This document shows positions 5,789-14,284 of a DNA stretch of 20,001 nucleotides, in pieces. The DNA lies in the IMG/VR virus record IMGVR_UViG_3300001460_000291, positions 1 to 20,001 of that record; one strand, given 5' to 3'. Source of the stretch: a virus. The notes under the pieces are model-generated. The model was not told the DNA's origin. It worked only from the letters and a program-made list of their open reading frames with translations, and did not search any database. The position numbers were made by a program, and so were the translations under genes. Every line of letters starts with the position of its first letter. The first letter of the stretch is position 1.

Positions 5789-6262
5789 ATGAGTAATAAA
5801 AGAGGTATAAGAAGTTATTATTTAATAATGTCTAAACTAGAAGAGGAGCTACTAAAAAGCCCTTTTGTAAAGACTGTAACATTTGGAGACATTACACAAA
5901 TTGATTTAAGAAAGCAAACTATATTTCCTTTGTCTCATATTATTATGAATAACGTTGTACAAAGCGGCCAAGTCTTAACTTATAATATGACTATACTATT
6001 AATGGATATTATAGATATTAACAAAGCTATAGTAGTAGACCAATATACTGGCAACACAGATGAGATGGATATTTTAAATACTCAGCTTGGAGTTGGAAAT
6101 AAACTTGTAGAACAAATGAGATCTGGAACTTTATTTAACGATATGTACCAGGTCAGCACAGATGTAACATTTGAACCTTTCTTTGATAGGTTTGAGAACG
6201 AGCTGGTAGGCTGGAGTATGAATGTAAACATAACAGTAGAAAACGATATTTATATATGTTAG
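5789..6262 (+). CDS. Tail terminator-like/tail completion protein
   Basis: 157-residue protein with an alternating strand-helix pattern: KSPFVKTVTFGDITQIDLRKQTIFPLSHI-type strand segment near residues 24-52, a long hydrophobic strand LTYNMTILLMDIID (63-76), and a C-terminal strand pair ending WSMNVNITVEND. This matches the general design of small proteins that cap the tail tube, and the spot beside the chaperone and neck genes fits. I recognise the protein type from Bacteroidetes phages but cannot prove the terminator role. Its last seven bases overlap the next start. Confidence 0.55.
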   Translation: MSNKRGIRSYYLIMSKLEEELLKSPFVKTVTFGDITQIDLRKQTIFPLSHIIMNNVVQSGQVLTYNMTILLMDIIDINKAIVVDQYTGNTDEMDILNTQLGVGNKLVEQMRSGTLFNDMYQVSTDVTFEPFFDRFENELVGWSMNVNITVENDIYIC

Positions 6263-6840
6263 AGTTTGACGAGATTGAAAAAGTACTTGAAGCATTTGCA
6301 ATTAATGTAATATCTGCAGCAAAAAATAATTTAGCTAAGTCTAATAATTCTAATGGCGAACTATACAATAGCTTAACAAGTAAGGTTTCACCAGGAAGTG
6401 ACGATATAATTTTAGATTTCTTGGCTACAGATTATGCTTCGTTTTATGATTTAGGTGTACAAGGTGCAGCTCCTTCTAAAATGCCTCCTAAGTCTTTAGC
6501 TAGATTTAATAAAGCACCTATGAGTCCTTACAAGTTTGGAACTGGGTCTGGAAAAAAAGGAGGGTTACGTGGAGCTATAGACAAATGGGTTATTACTAAA
6601 GGACTAGAAAACGTAAGAGATAAAAAAACAGGTAGATTTCTACCAAGAAAAAGTATGACTTTTTTAATATCCAGGAGTATTTATTTAACAGGATTAAAAC
6701 CTAGTAATTTTTTCTCAGCTCCATTTGAACAATACACTAGAGATTTAGAGTTAGACTTAGAAAAGGCACTAGGAAGAGACGTAGATATTGCTTTAGAAAA
6801 CTCCAGCTTTACAAACGAATTAACAATAACAATAACATAA
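6256..6840 (+). CDS. HK97 gp10-like neck/tail-joining protein
   Basis: 194 residues. The first helix (2-28) is followed by NLAKSNNSNGELYNSLTSKV, a short strand IILDFLATDYASFYDLGVQG and a Gly/Pro/Lys-rich loop (about 72-110); then WVITKGLENVRDKKTGRF and a helix FLISRSIYLTGLKPSNFF. The order of ASGxLxxSI-like segment, acidic Y-x-x-F-x-D-x-G-V strand and WIxxKGL helix is that of gp10/neck proteins of HK97-type siphoviruses, which join the finished head to the tail. The position next to the tail terminator candidate agrees. Overlaps both neighbours by a few bases. Confidence 0.6.
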   Translation: MLEFDEIEKVLEAFAINVISAAKNNLAKSNNSNGELYNSLTSKVSPGSDDIILDFLATDYASFYDLGVQGAAPSKMPPKSLARFNKAPMSPYKFGTGSGKKGGLRGAIDKWVITKGLENVRDKKTGRFLPRKSMTFLISRSIYLTGLKPSNFFSAPFEQYTRDLELDLEKALGRDVDIALENSSFTNELTITIT

Positions 6841-7838
6841 TGGCAGCAATAGCATTAAGAAGCCCTCAATACAAATCAGACGTAGCAGATACAGGTAGTC
6901 CTTTGTCAGCAAAAATAACTATAACAATAGACTCGACTTTAAGATATACTTTAGTAAAAGCAACTTCTATAAATGAGACTATGCTTTGGGAAATCTCAGA
7001 GTTATGTAGAGATTATATAAACATCACTTATAATGGTAGCTATACTGCAGAGACTTTAGCTATAGTATCGGTATTAACTTCTCACGCTTCTACGGATGGT
7101 AGTGGTACAGCTTTAACTACTAGTACAATTACAGACGTAGGTTACGATGCCTATGGAACTTTTATGGAGGGAGCAAATCCGACAGTTCCTTTTGGTTCAA
7201 GACCAACCTGGTTAATAAGTGGAAATCCAGATCACACAGGAATAAATGACGAATACTATATTTATGCACCAGTTGGAGCAGCTTCAGAAATTCCTTATAT
7301 AATTGCTAATGAGTCAATGGGTTATAATAGTTATGGTGCAAATGATACACAACTAAACGGAACTCCTGCCGGTATTAGAATGAATATTGTTAGAATTGAT
7401 TGTAGTAAATACGGAGATGGAAATAAAATAACATTTGTTAATAAGTTTGGAGCTTTACAAGATTTATGGTTCTTTTTAAAATCAGTTAACACTACAACTA
7501 AAAAACAAGAACAATTCCAAAGAAATATAATAGATGGGAATGGCTCTTATAATGTAAACACTCACACAAAACAAGACTTCAATACTTTAGCAAATACAAG
7601 TATAACTCTTAGTTCAGGTTTTTATCCAGAGTGGACTAATGCTTGGTTTGAGCAATTACTATTATCTGAACAAGTATGGTTAACAAGGCTTGACCCTACA
7701 AATCCTAACGCAACGCAATACGTTCCAGTAAATGTTACTAAAAACAATTTGATTAAAAAAACAATAGTAAATGATAAACTAATTGAATATACGTTTGATT
7801 TTTCAATGTCATTTGATTATATAAATAATGTTAGATAA
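6840..7838 (+). CDS. Virion structural protein, probable tail sheathless tube/tip component
   Basis: 332 residues, rich in Thr, Ser, Asn and aromatic residues, with many predicted strands and no membrane segment, as expected of a secreted-size virion protein. A conserved-looking core, CSKYGDGNKITFVNKFGALQDLWFFLKS (split around residues 190-217), and a later SSGFYPEWTNAWFEQLLLSEQVWL block recur in tail proteins of Bacteroidetes phages as I know them. It follows the neck protein with a TAATG overlap and precedes the large tail protein with another, so the three are made together. Distal tail protein is a reasonable guess; the exact place in the virion is not visible. Confidence 0.55.
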   Translation: MAAIALRSPQYKSDVADTGSPLSAKITITIDSTLRYTLVKATSINETMLWEISELCRDYINITYNGSYTAETLAIVSVLTSHASTDGSGTALTTSTITDVGYDAYGTFMEGANPTVPFGSRPTWLISGNPDHTGINDEYYIYAPVGAASEIPYIIANESMGYNSYGANDTQLNGTPAGIRMNIVRIDCSKYGDGNKITFVNKFGALQDLWFFLKSVNTTTKKQEQFQRNIIDGNGSYNVNTHTKQDFNTLANTSITLSSGFYPEWTNAWFEQLLLSEQVWLTRLDPTNPNATQYVPVNVTKNNLIKKTIVNDKLIEYTFDFSMSFDYINNVR

Positions 7839-10033
7839 TGCAAAAACTCCAGCTTTTTATAGATAATAACCCCTTGCCTGAAACTATTGCATATCAAAGA
7901 ATAGATTTATTTAAAGATGAGACTGTAACTATAAATCAAAGTATCCAAAACATAAAAGACCCAGCTAAGATATTTACTGAGTTTACCAAAAGTTTTACTA
8001 TACCAGCTTCTAAGTCAAATAATAAAATATTTGAACACTATTATAATTTTGATATTATTAATGGATTTGATGCTAGAGACAAAAGACCAGCAAAAATAGA
8101 ACTCAATAACATTCCTTTTAAAATAGGCTTTGTTAGATTAGAAGGTGTGGAGTTAAAAAGAAATGCTCCATACGCTTATAAGATTGTTTTCTATGGAAAT
8201 ACAGTTAGCTTAAAAGATACTTTAGGTGAGGCTAAATTACAGAACCTAACTTCACTAGTACAATATAATCTAAACTACGATTCAGCTACAGTTAAAGCTA
8301 GATTACAAACTGCAAACGGCCCAATACTTTGTCCTTTAATAACGTCTGGAGCTTCTAATAAAGACTCTGATTTAGTGCCTCCTCCCTCACGTTTATATTA
8401 CGACACAGTAACGAATACTCAAGCAAATGGAAATTTATATTATCCTGGGAACGATGACAATGGAGTTTTATATTCAGACTTAAAATATTCAATAAGAGTA
8501 AAAGAAGTAATAGACGCAATTACAGCTCAATACTCTAATTTAGTATTTAGTGACGATTTCTTTAATACTAGTAACGCTGAGTTTTACAACTTACATTTGT
8601 GGTTACATAGAAAAAAAGGAGGAGTACCAGACGAGTCTCTAGTACAAACTTTTCCAAGCCCAGTTACAGGATTCGGCCCTCCAACTATTCAAGCTACCAA
8701 TATGTTTAATGGTACAGGTTTAGTTATACAAAATAATTGGTTAGACACAAATGGAGTTTTAGTTTCAGGTATACCAAACACTACTCAAAAACTTTTATTA
8801 ACAACTACAAGCACAGATCTTTTTACAGTTGTAATTTATAGAAATGGATTGACTCACGCTACTATAGCAAATCTACAAGGAGGAGGGGGAACTCTTGTTG
8901 TAGGTGCAAGTAGTTTAGGTGGGACGTTTAGTGCAGCAACCTACACTATAACTATTTTTTCAGCAACTCAAATTAATTTCACTGAAATAAAGTGGGACTT
9001 AGCTGGCTACGACCCAAATGTTCAAGTAGGATGGGTAGAAACTTATACAGTAGCTTTTAATGCAACTGCAGCTTTTACGTTTGATATACCTAGTCAAATT
9101 CCAGATATGAAAATTATAGACTTTTTAACTTCTATATTTCGTATGTTTAATTTAACAGCTTTTTTAGATGACAATACGTTATTAGCTAATGGGTCTGTAA
9201 ATCCAGATTTTAATAAAATTAAAGTACAAACCTTAGATGACTTTTATTCTACAAATGTATCTACCTATGATATATCAAAATATATAGATATTGAAAATAG
9301 CCAAGTTAATATTGCTTTGCCATATAGAGCTATTAATTTTAAATATGCAGAAACTGACACTATCTTAGCCCAGCAATATAGCCAACTTAATGGACGTAAA
9401 TGGGGGTCTGAGCAATACGATGGAAACGATACTATTGGTGATAATTTTGACGGCCCAAATTCTACTTATACAGTTGACGTTCCATTTGAACATTTAATGT
9501 ATGAAAGACTAACTAATACTGGGTCAGGAGTTGCAGCAAATACGCAAACGTCTATACAATATGGATATTTTGTAGACCAAAACCAAGAACCAATTTTAGG
9601 TAAACCTTTATTGTTTTATCCTATACACCAAGCAGCAGGTTCAGGAACTACAGTTATTTCTTTTAAGTCTGCTCCTAGTGGTTCAAACATAAACTCCCCT
9701 TTAGATAATTATTTTATTCCTAGTAATAGTTTAGCTATTTCAGCTTCTACTAGCACAAAGAATTTAAACTTTAGAGATGAGTTTAATGAGTATACAGGGT
9801 CTTCAGATTTCCCAGGTACTTTGTTTAAAGAAAACTACGACACATATATAACTAATATTTTTAATGGTAAAAGAAGATTAATAAAGATAAAAGCCTATTT
9901 GCCTTTAAGTATAATAAACGATTTAAAGTTAAACGATACGTTAACTATTAATAACCAAAACTATAAAATTAATACTATCTCTACCAATTTAATTACTGGT
10001 GAAAGTGATATAGAAATATTAAACGAGCTATGA
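7838..10033 (+). CDS. Large tail protein, baseplate/tail-tip hub candidate
   Basis: 731 residues, the largest protein here. The N-terminal 140 residues contain IDLFKDETVTINQSIQ, then KIFTEFTKSFTIPASKSNNKIF and VELKRNAPYAYKIVFYG, a pattern I associate with tail-tip proteins of Bacteroidetes phages. A central Ser/Thr/Gly-rich part (about 260-400) looks like inserted beta domains that may face the outside; the C-terminal part returns to strand-rich sequence ending in LKLNDTLTINNQNYKIN and TNLITGESDIEIL, like the final barrel of tail hub proteins. No lysozyme or peptidase motif was seen. Position between the distal tail candidate and the tape measure supports a tail-tip role. Confidence 0.6.
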   Translation: MQKLQLFIDNNPLPETIAYQRIDLFKDETVTINQSIQNIKDPAKIFTEFTKSFTIPASKSNNKIFEHYYNFDIINGFDARDKRPAKIELNNIPFKIGFVRLEGVELKRNAPYAYKIVFYGNTVSLKDTLGEAKLQNLTSLVQYNLNYDSATVKARLQTANGPILCPLITSGASNKDSDLVPPPSRLYYDTVTNTQANGNLYYPGNDDNGVLYSDLKYSIRVKEVIDAITAQYSNLVFSDDFFNTSNAEFYNLHLWLHRKKGGVPDESLVQTFPSPVTGFGPPTIQATNMFNGTGLVIQNNWLDTNGVLVSGIPNTTQKLLLTTTSTDLFTVVIYRNGLTHATIANLQGGGGTLVVGASSLGGTFSAATYTITIFSATQINFTEIKWDLAGYDPNVQVGWVETYTVAFNATAAFTFDIPSQIPDMKIIDFLTSIFRMFNLTAFLDDNTLLANGSVNPDFNKIKVQTLDDFYSTNVSTYDISKYIDIENSQVNIALPYRAINFKYAETDTILAQQYSQLNGRKWGSEQYDGNDTIGDNFDGPNSTYTVDVPFEHLMYERLTNTGSGVAANTQTSIQYGYFVDQNQEPILGKPLLFYPIHQAAGSGTTVISFKSAPSGSNINSPLDNYFIPSNSLAISASTSTKNLNFRDEFNEYTGSSDFPGTLFKENYDTYITNIFNGKRRLIKIKAYLPLSIINDLKLNDTLTINNQNYKINTISTNLITGESDIEILNEL

Positions 10034-10185
10034 TAAAAAATATATTAGAAATGTTAAAACACGCAGACGGTGAAACTGATAATATCAAATTTGCTCAAGG
10101 TGCTAAAAAACTTTCAAAAAACTTTAAAGAGGGAAAAGATAAACTTAAAAAACAAATAAGATGGGAAGGTCAATCCAAACAATAG
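10030..10185 (+). CDS. Small charged protein before the tape measure (51 aa)
   Basis: A 51-residue frame that starts in an ATGA overlap with the large tail gene and runs 25 bases into the tape measure gene. It is lysine-rich and helical (AQGAKKLSKNFKEGKDKLKK, residues 22-41), with no hydrophobic segment. It fills an otherwise empty 127-base gap, and coupling at both ends supports its reality. It may be a small tail-assembly factor or simply a coupling frame for tape measure translation; no family recognised. Confidence 0.55.
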   Translation: MIKNILEMLKHADGETDNIKFAQGAKKLSKNFKEGKDKLKKQIRWEGQSKQ

Positions 10186-11957
10186 CAGTCGAAGGAGGCA
10201 AAGAAGCTGAAAAGGAAATCAAAGGCGTACAAAATGCTTTAGACAAATTCGGTAAAACAGCACAAAAAAATAGAGACGCTACTAGACTTTTAGACAAGGC
10301 TACTGGCGGTGCAGTTACTAAATTCAATGATCTGCAAAAAGGATTATTACAAGGAACTAAAGGATTAAAAGGTTTAGCACTAGGTTTTAAAGGTCTTAGT
10401 AAAGCTATTATAGCTACAGGTATTGGAGCAATCGTTGTAGCGTTAGGAGCTATCTATGCGTATTGGGACGATATTACAGAGGCTATTAATGGAGTATCTG
10501 CCGAGACTAAAACTTTATTAGGATTACAAGAAGAGCAAGTCGCAGCAACCCAAGAAGCATACGATACTATTGCGGCTACTGAAAATATTTTAAGACAACA
10601 AGGACAAACTGAACAAGATATATTAAACTTAAAAAAGTTAGCTACAGACGAAGCTATCGCAGCTCTTGAGGCTCAATTAATAACACAAAAAGAAATTAAA
10701 AAAGCTCAAGTAGAAACTGCCGAGAGAAACTCTAAAATACTATCAGGTATTATATTAATGCTTACAGCTCCACTCGCTGCAGTATTAGTAGCAGTAGATG
10801 AGGTAGCTAAGGTATTAGGCAAAGAAGCTAACCTGGCTAAAAACTTTTACGAGGGTATTGGAACTTTTGTATTCGACCCTGAAGGTATTGCTGAAGAGGG
10901 TGAGGAAGCCATAAACGAAACTGAAAATCAATTAACTAAATTAAAAAATAGAAAAGCAGGTTTTGAATTACAAGAACAAAAAAACAAAAAGGCTGCAAGT
11001 GACAAGGCTAAAGCAAACCAAGAGAAAGCAGATAAAAAAGCTATAGATGACGAAAAGAAAAAACAAGAAGCTTTAGAAAAAATTAGACAAGGAGGAATAG
11101 ATACTGAGGAAGAGAGAAGAGCTGAAGAGAGAAAAAAAATAAACGATGAGTATACGCAATTACTTTTAGACCAAGAAAAATTTGGAGGAGACAGGGAAGC
11201 ATTACTAGAAGCTCAAGAAACCAAACTAAGAGAATTAAGAGAAAAGTTTGCTTTAGAAGACAAAGCTAAAGCTGACGCTGACAAGTTATTAGAACAAGAA
11301 AAAATAATTGAACAACTAGAGTTAGACGCTGAATTTGAAGAATTAACTTTTGACGAGCAAAGACAATTATTAAACGAAAGACAACAGCAATTATTACAAG
11401 ACGAAACTTTAAGTGAAGAGCAAAGAACTAAATTAAGTGCAGCCTTTGGAAAAGCTAGAGTTAAAATAGTAGAGCTAGAACAAAAACAAAAAGAAGAGGC
11501 TACAATGTCTTACGCAAATTCGTTAAGTAAAATTTCAGGATTACTTGGTGCTGAGACTCAAGCTGGCAAACTTACTGCTAGTGCTGCGGCATTAATTGCA
11601 ACTTACTTAAATGCTAATAAGGCTAGAGAAAGTCAATTAGCAATAGCAACTCCAGACGCTCCATTTAGAGCTGCGTTAGCTATGGCTGCAGAAATAGCAT
11701 CTGGATTAGCAAATGTAAAAGCTATTAATTCAGTTAAAGTTCCTAAGGCTTCAGGAGGAGGCTCACCTAGTGCACCTAGAACTCCAGCGACTGTATCTGC
11801 TCCTTCATTTAATATAGTTGGAGGAAGTGATACAAGCCAATTAGCCGAGACTATAGCTAGTCAAACTCAAGAACCTGTAAGAGCTTTTGTAGTAAGCAAC
11901 GATGTAACTACAGCTCAAAGTTTAGAGAGAAATATAGTAGAGGGAGCTACAATATAA
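10161..11957 (+). CDS. Tape measure protein
   Basis: Fixes tail length and passes through the tail tube during assembly. The 598 residues show the typical build: an N-terminal helical region, a Gly/Ala-rich hydrophobic segment KAIIATGIGAIVVALGAIYAYW (near 81-102), a second hydrophobic stretch (about 192-214), a long charged coiled coil rich in Glu, Lys and Gln (about 250-450), an Ala-rich helix region (about 465-525) and a Gly/Ser/Pro linker before a C-terminal segment SFNIVGGSDTSQLAETI and VRAFVVSNDVTTAQSLERN that I recognise from Bacteroidetes phage tape measures. At about 0.15 nm per residue the tail would be close to 90 nm. It lies last in the tail module, after the tip genes rather than before them. 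Confidence 0.85.
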   Translation: MGRSIQTIAVEGGKEAEKEIKGVQNALDKFGKTAQKNRDATRLLDKATGGAVTKFNDLQKGLLQGTKGLKGLALGFKGLSKAIIATGIGAIVVALGAIYAYWDDITEAINGVSAETKTLLGLQEEQVAATQEAYDTIAATENILRQQGQTEQDILNLKKLATDEAIAALEAQLITQKEIKKAQVETAERNSKILSGIILMLTAPLAAVLVAVDEVAKVLGKEANLAKNFYEGIGTFVFDPEGIAEEGEEAINETENQLTKLKNRKAGFELQEQKNKKAASDKAKANQEKADKKAIDDEKKKQEALEKIRQGGIDTEEERRAEERKKINDEYTQLLLDQEKFGGDREALLEAQETKLRELREKFALEDKAKADADKLLEQEKIIEQLELDAEFEELTFDEQRQLLNERQQQLLQDETLSEEQRTKLSAAFGKARVKIVELEQKQKEEATMSYANSLSKISGLLGAETQAGKLTASAAALIATYLNANKARESQLAIATPDAPFRAALAMAAEIASGLANVKAINSVKVPKASGGGSPSAPRTPATVSAPSFNIVGGSDTSQLAETIASQTQEPVRAFVVSNDVTTAQSLERNIVEGATI

Positions 11958-11975
11958 AAACAAAATTATTAATTA

Positions 11976-11990
11976 AAACGTTATATAAGT
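11976..11990 (+). promoter_or_regulatory. Putative phage promoter, copy 3 (ACGTTATATAAGTA)
   Basis: ACGTTATATAAGT begins at 11978 and is followed immediately by the ATG of the protease gene at 11991, so the last A of the motif is the first base of the start codon. It lies at the boundary of the tail and head modules. A transcript starting at the expected distance would be leaderless. No -33 TTTG is seen. Confidence 0.55.
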
Positions 11991-12932
11991 ATGAAAATAG
12001 TAGAACTGATTATAGACGAAGAGGATGAGTTAGCAGGTATTGACGCTATAAGCATAGTAGAAAGCCCAGCAATAGAAGAGAATTTCGTAGCTCTTAATAA
12101 ACAAAAAGAATACAAACTAAAAACCTTAGACGAGGATAAAAGAATTTTAATGGGTGCACTTTTAGTGCCTAATAAAACTATATATCGTAAAGAAGGAAAA
12201 GAGGAGTATTATATATACTTTTCAAAAGAGACTGTAAAAAAAGCTAGTGAGTTATTCTTGCAAAAAGGTAAACAGAACAACGCTACACTAGAACACAAAT
12301 TTGATATAGAAGGTTTAACCTTAGTAGAGTCTTGGATAGTAGAAGACAAAGACAAAGACAAGTCAGCTCTATACAATATGGACGTACCAGTAGGAACTTG
12401 GATGGGTGCTGTAAAAGTAAACAACGAGGATATATGGAAAGACTTTGTTAAGACTGGTGACGTAAAAGGTTTTAGTATTGAGGGTTTTTTCCTTGACCGA
12501 GAAGAGAGACCAAAAGAAAAAATAAAAGACAAGCTAAATGAAGTAGAGCTAGAAACTTATAATGACTACCCAGAGTCTGCAGTTAACAATGCTAAGAAAG
12601 CAATTAAATATAAAGAAGAGAATGGTTCAAGCTGTGGAACTCCAGTAGGCTGGACTAGAGCTAGTCAATTAGCTAACAAAGAAAATATAAGTCGTGAAAC
12701 TATAGCTCGTATGGCATCTTATAAAAGGCACGAAGGAAATAGCGAGGGCTCTTACGAGGATGGATGCGGCCCTATAATGTACGATGCTTGGGGAGGAAAA
12801 TCTGGAGTAAATTGGGCTATAAATAAATTAGAACAAATTGACAAAGAAAAATTATCTCAAATACAAGCAGGGGTCAAGTTGCTTAAAATAAAAAAAATGT
12901 TAATAAATGCCAGTAAGAAAACGAACAAATAA
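11991..12932 (+). CDS. XkdF-like prohead maturation protease with C-terminal mini-domain
   Basis: Predicted serine protease that processes scaffold and other head proteins before DNA packaging. The N-terminal part (residues 1-35, including DELAGIDAISIVESPAIEENF) and the core (50-175) follow the XkdF-type protease pattern: LMGALLVPNKTIYR, then LEHKF with candidate catalytic His102, and VKGFSIEGFF with candidate Ser162. From about 185 onward there is a separate module: a YPESAVNNAKKAIKYK helix, TPVGWTRASQLANKENIS, then ARMASYKRHEG and a Gly/Trp-rich DAWGGKSGVNWA, common in phage head proteins. 313 residues, start directly after the promoter-like motif. First gene of the head module. Confidence 0.8.
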   Translation: MKIVELIIDEEDELAGIDAISIVESPAIEENFVALNKQKEYKLKTLDEDKRILMGALLVPNKTIYRKEGKEEYYIYFSKETVKKASELFLQKGKQNNATLEHKFDIEGLTLVESWIVEDKDKDKSALYNMDVPVGTWMGAVKVNNEDIWKDFVKTGDVKGFSIEGFFLDREERPKEKIKDKLNEVELETYNDYPESAVNNAKKAIKYKEENGSSCGTPVGWTRASQLANKENISRETIARMASYKRHEGNSEGSYEDGCGPIMYDAWGGKSGVNWAINKLEQIDKEKLSQIQAGVKLLKIKKMLINASKKTNK

Positions 12933-12933
12933 A

Positions 12934-13101
12934 ATGAATAGGCGTAGTCAAACTATGCCTTATAATGAGCGTTGGAACCCAGCTAGTCCTTCTAGTAGTT
13001 CTAGGGCTTGTTATTGTAAAGACGAAAACACTTACTCCAGGGAGTGCTGCGATGGGTCTTTGTGGGCTCAAGGTATTGGAGTTATTACTCGTGTAACCTG
13101 A
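12934..13101 (+). CDS. Small Cys-rich phage protein (55 aa)
   Basis: 55 residues with a basic N-terminus (MNRRSQTMPYNERW) and a cysteine cluster ACYCKDENTYSRECCDGSL followed by WAQGIGVI. I recognise the CxCxxxxTYSxxCCDGxxxxQGIG pattern as a recurring small protein near the capsid genes of Bacteroidetes phages; its function is not known to me. Start choice: ATG 12934 lies one base after the protease stop, while ATG 12907 would give 64 residues and overlap the protease by 26 bases. Four cysteines could bind a metal or form disulfides. Confidence 0.65.
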   Translation: MNRRSQTMPYNERWNPASPSSSSRACYCKDENTYSRECCDGSLWAQGIGVITRVT

Positions 13102-13121
13102 AAATGCAAAATAATTTTATA

Positions 13122-13136
13122 CTACGTTAAATAGGT
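13122..13136 (+). promoter_or_regulatory. Putative phage promoter, copy 4 (variant ACGTTAAATAGGTA)
   Basis: TACGTTAAATAGGT at 13123-13136 is followed directly by the ATG at 13137, with the same spacing as the copy at 11978. It differs from the consensus at two positions. It lies in the only noncoding gap of this head region (13102-13136), which also contains no terminator that I can see. Confidence 0.45.
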
Positions 13137-13334
13137 ATGAATGAGCTAAACAGGATTACAGAAAAGTTGTTCAAAGACAATTTAAACTTCCCACTTATTT
13201 TAAGACAAATCGAGAAAGAGGTAAACCTTGAGGAATACCCTTGGGACGAGTGTATAGCAGATCAAACTAAAAGATATGGAGCTGAGGCTGCTCCTAAAAT
13301 TTGTGGATATATAAAAGAAAAATATGGCAATTAA
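13137..13334 (+). CDS. Small head-module protein with CIADQ/ICGYIK mini-domain
   Basis: 65 residues. The C-terminal half, PWDECIADQTKRYGAEAAPKICGYIKEKYG (given here in two pieces: PWDECIADQTKRYG and PKICGYIKEKYG), is a two-cysteine helical hairpin (Cys40 and Cys56) that in other phages I know occurs at the ends of protease or portal-type proteins. Here it is a stand-alone gene. The N-terminal half is a charged helix. It overlaps the next gene by 11 bases. It may bind to, or be cleaved with, other head proteins; that is inference from the context. Confidence 0.65.
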   Translation: MNELNRITEKLFKDNLNFPLILRQIEKEVNLEEYPWDECIADQTKRYGAEAAPKICGYIKEKYGN

Positions 13335-13785
13335 ATTAAACCAAGTAGTTTTAAACAAACTAAAAAACGCTAAAAAAGATAGTCTAAAAAAAGTAGACTT
13401 GTCTTTAGTAAGTGATATAGATAATGAATTTGACTGGCTTGAACAATCTTATAGTGAGGCTAGTTATGGAGCAGAGTTTATGAGAGAGTGGGAAGATAAA
13501 ATTTTAGATTTTGGAACGGAGCTTAGTATAGCAGTCGATAATTATGTAGTAAATGGAGCAGGTTATAGTTTTGAGGAAGCATATACAGATATGAGAGTTA
13601 AAATAGAGGAATTAGAATCAAAGTCAGAAGAGTTAGGAATTAATCCTAGCGAACTAGTATCAAACTACGAAGAAATTAAAGACATTTTAAGTAATGCAGA
13701 ATCAGTAGACTCTGAGTTTAAAAATGCTTATAAAGAAGTATTAAGACAAGCTAATGAACGCTTTGGACTAGCAGATTTTTCATAA
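13324..13785 (+). CDS. Acidic helical head-module protein, paralogue A
   Basis: 153 residues, strongly acidic and almost wholly helical, with a predicted coiled coil in the second half. It shares with the next gene the overall length, the order of helices and the segment SEELGINPSELV (about residues 101-112 here), so the two probably arose by tandem duplication. No catalytic or membrane motif. Placed between the maturation protease and the scaffold-like gene, it could be an auxiliary scaffold or a core protein that is removed by the protease; this is inferred from position and composition only. Confidence 0.65.
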   Translation: MAIKLNQVVLNKLKNAKKDSLKKVDLSLVSDIDNEFDWLEQSYSEASYGAEFMREWEDKILDFGTELSIAVDNYVVNGAGYSFEEAYTDMRVKIEELESKSEELGINPSELVSNYEEIKDILSNAESVDSEFKNAYKEVLRQANERFGLADFS

Positions 13786-13786
13786 T

Positions 13787-14257
13787 ATGAACGCATTTAA
13801 AACTATACTAAATAAGTTATATTCTGAAGACAATAAAGTCTTCGCTATTCTAAAAGCTGAAAACAAATTAGAGTTGGCTGCTATAGACGATATAAACTCT
13901 TCTATTGATGAGGCAGAAAATTTTAGTAGAAATGACGAATGGCAAAGATTATCTGCAGACGCTAACGATTTTATGATTAGAGTTGTGGAGTTTAAAGAAC
14001 TAGCTCAAGAATATTTAACTAATTACGAGGACACAGATAGTCATTTTTCAGAGTTTAAAATTAAAATGGACGCTTTAGAAGAGAATTTAAATAAATACGC
14101 TTTATTATCTGAAGAGCTAGGTATAGACCCTAGTAGTAATTCAGATTTTCAATACGGTGAATTAATATTGCAAGATATGCAAGACGAATACAGAGAATAT
14201 GACAATAGTTACGATACGATTATCGCATCTATTAACGTTGCAAACAGAGTATTATAA
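13787..14257 (+). CDS. Acidic helical head-module protein, paralogue B
   Basis: 156 residues, acidic and helical, starting one base after the stop of paralogue A (TAATATG). The shared block here is SEELGIDPSS at about residues 108-117, preceded in both proteins by a phenylalanine-Ser/Glu helix with a conserved Met and Leu. Elsewhere the two have diverged heavily. No motif suggesting an enzyme. Possible auxiliary scaffold protein. A 27-base A/T-only style leader follows before the next gene. Confidence 0.65.
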   Translation: MNAFKTILNKLYSEDNKVFAILKAENKLELAAIDDINSSIDEAENFSRNDEWQRLSADANDFMIRVVEFKELAQEYLTNYEDTDSHFSEFKIKMDALEENLNKYALLSEELGIDPSSNSDFQYGELILQDMQDEYREYDNSYDTIIASINVANRVL

Positions 14258-14284
14258 TAAACATTAATAATTAAATAATAAATA

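Noticed and set aside
9176-9185. ACGTTATTAG inside the large tail gene, close to the promoter motif
   Set aside because: It lies in the middle of a coding region, far from any start, and matches only the first part of the consensus; chance occurrence is likely in AT-rich DNA.
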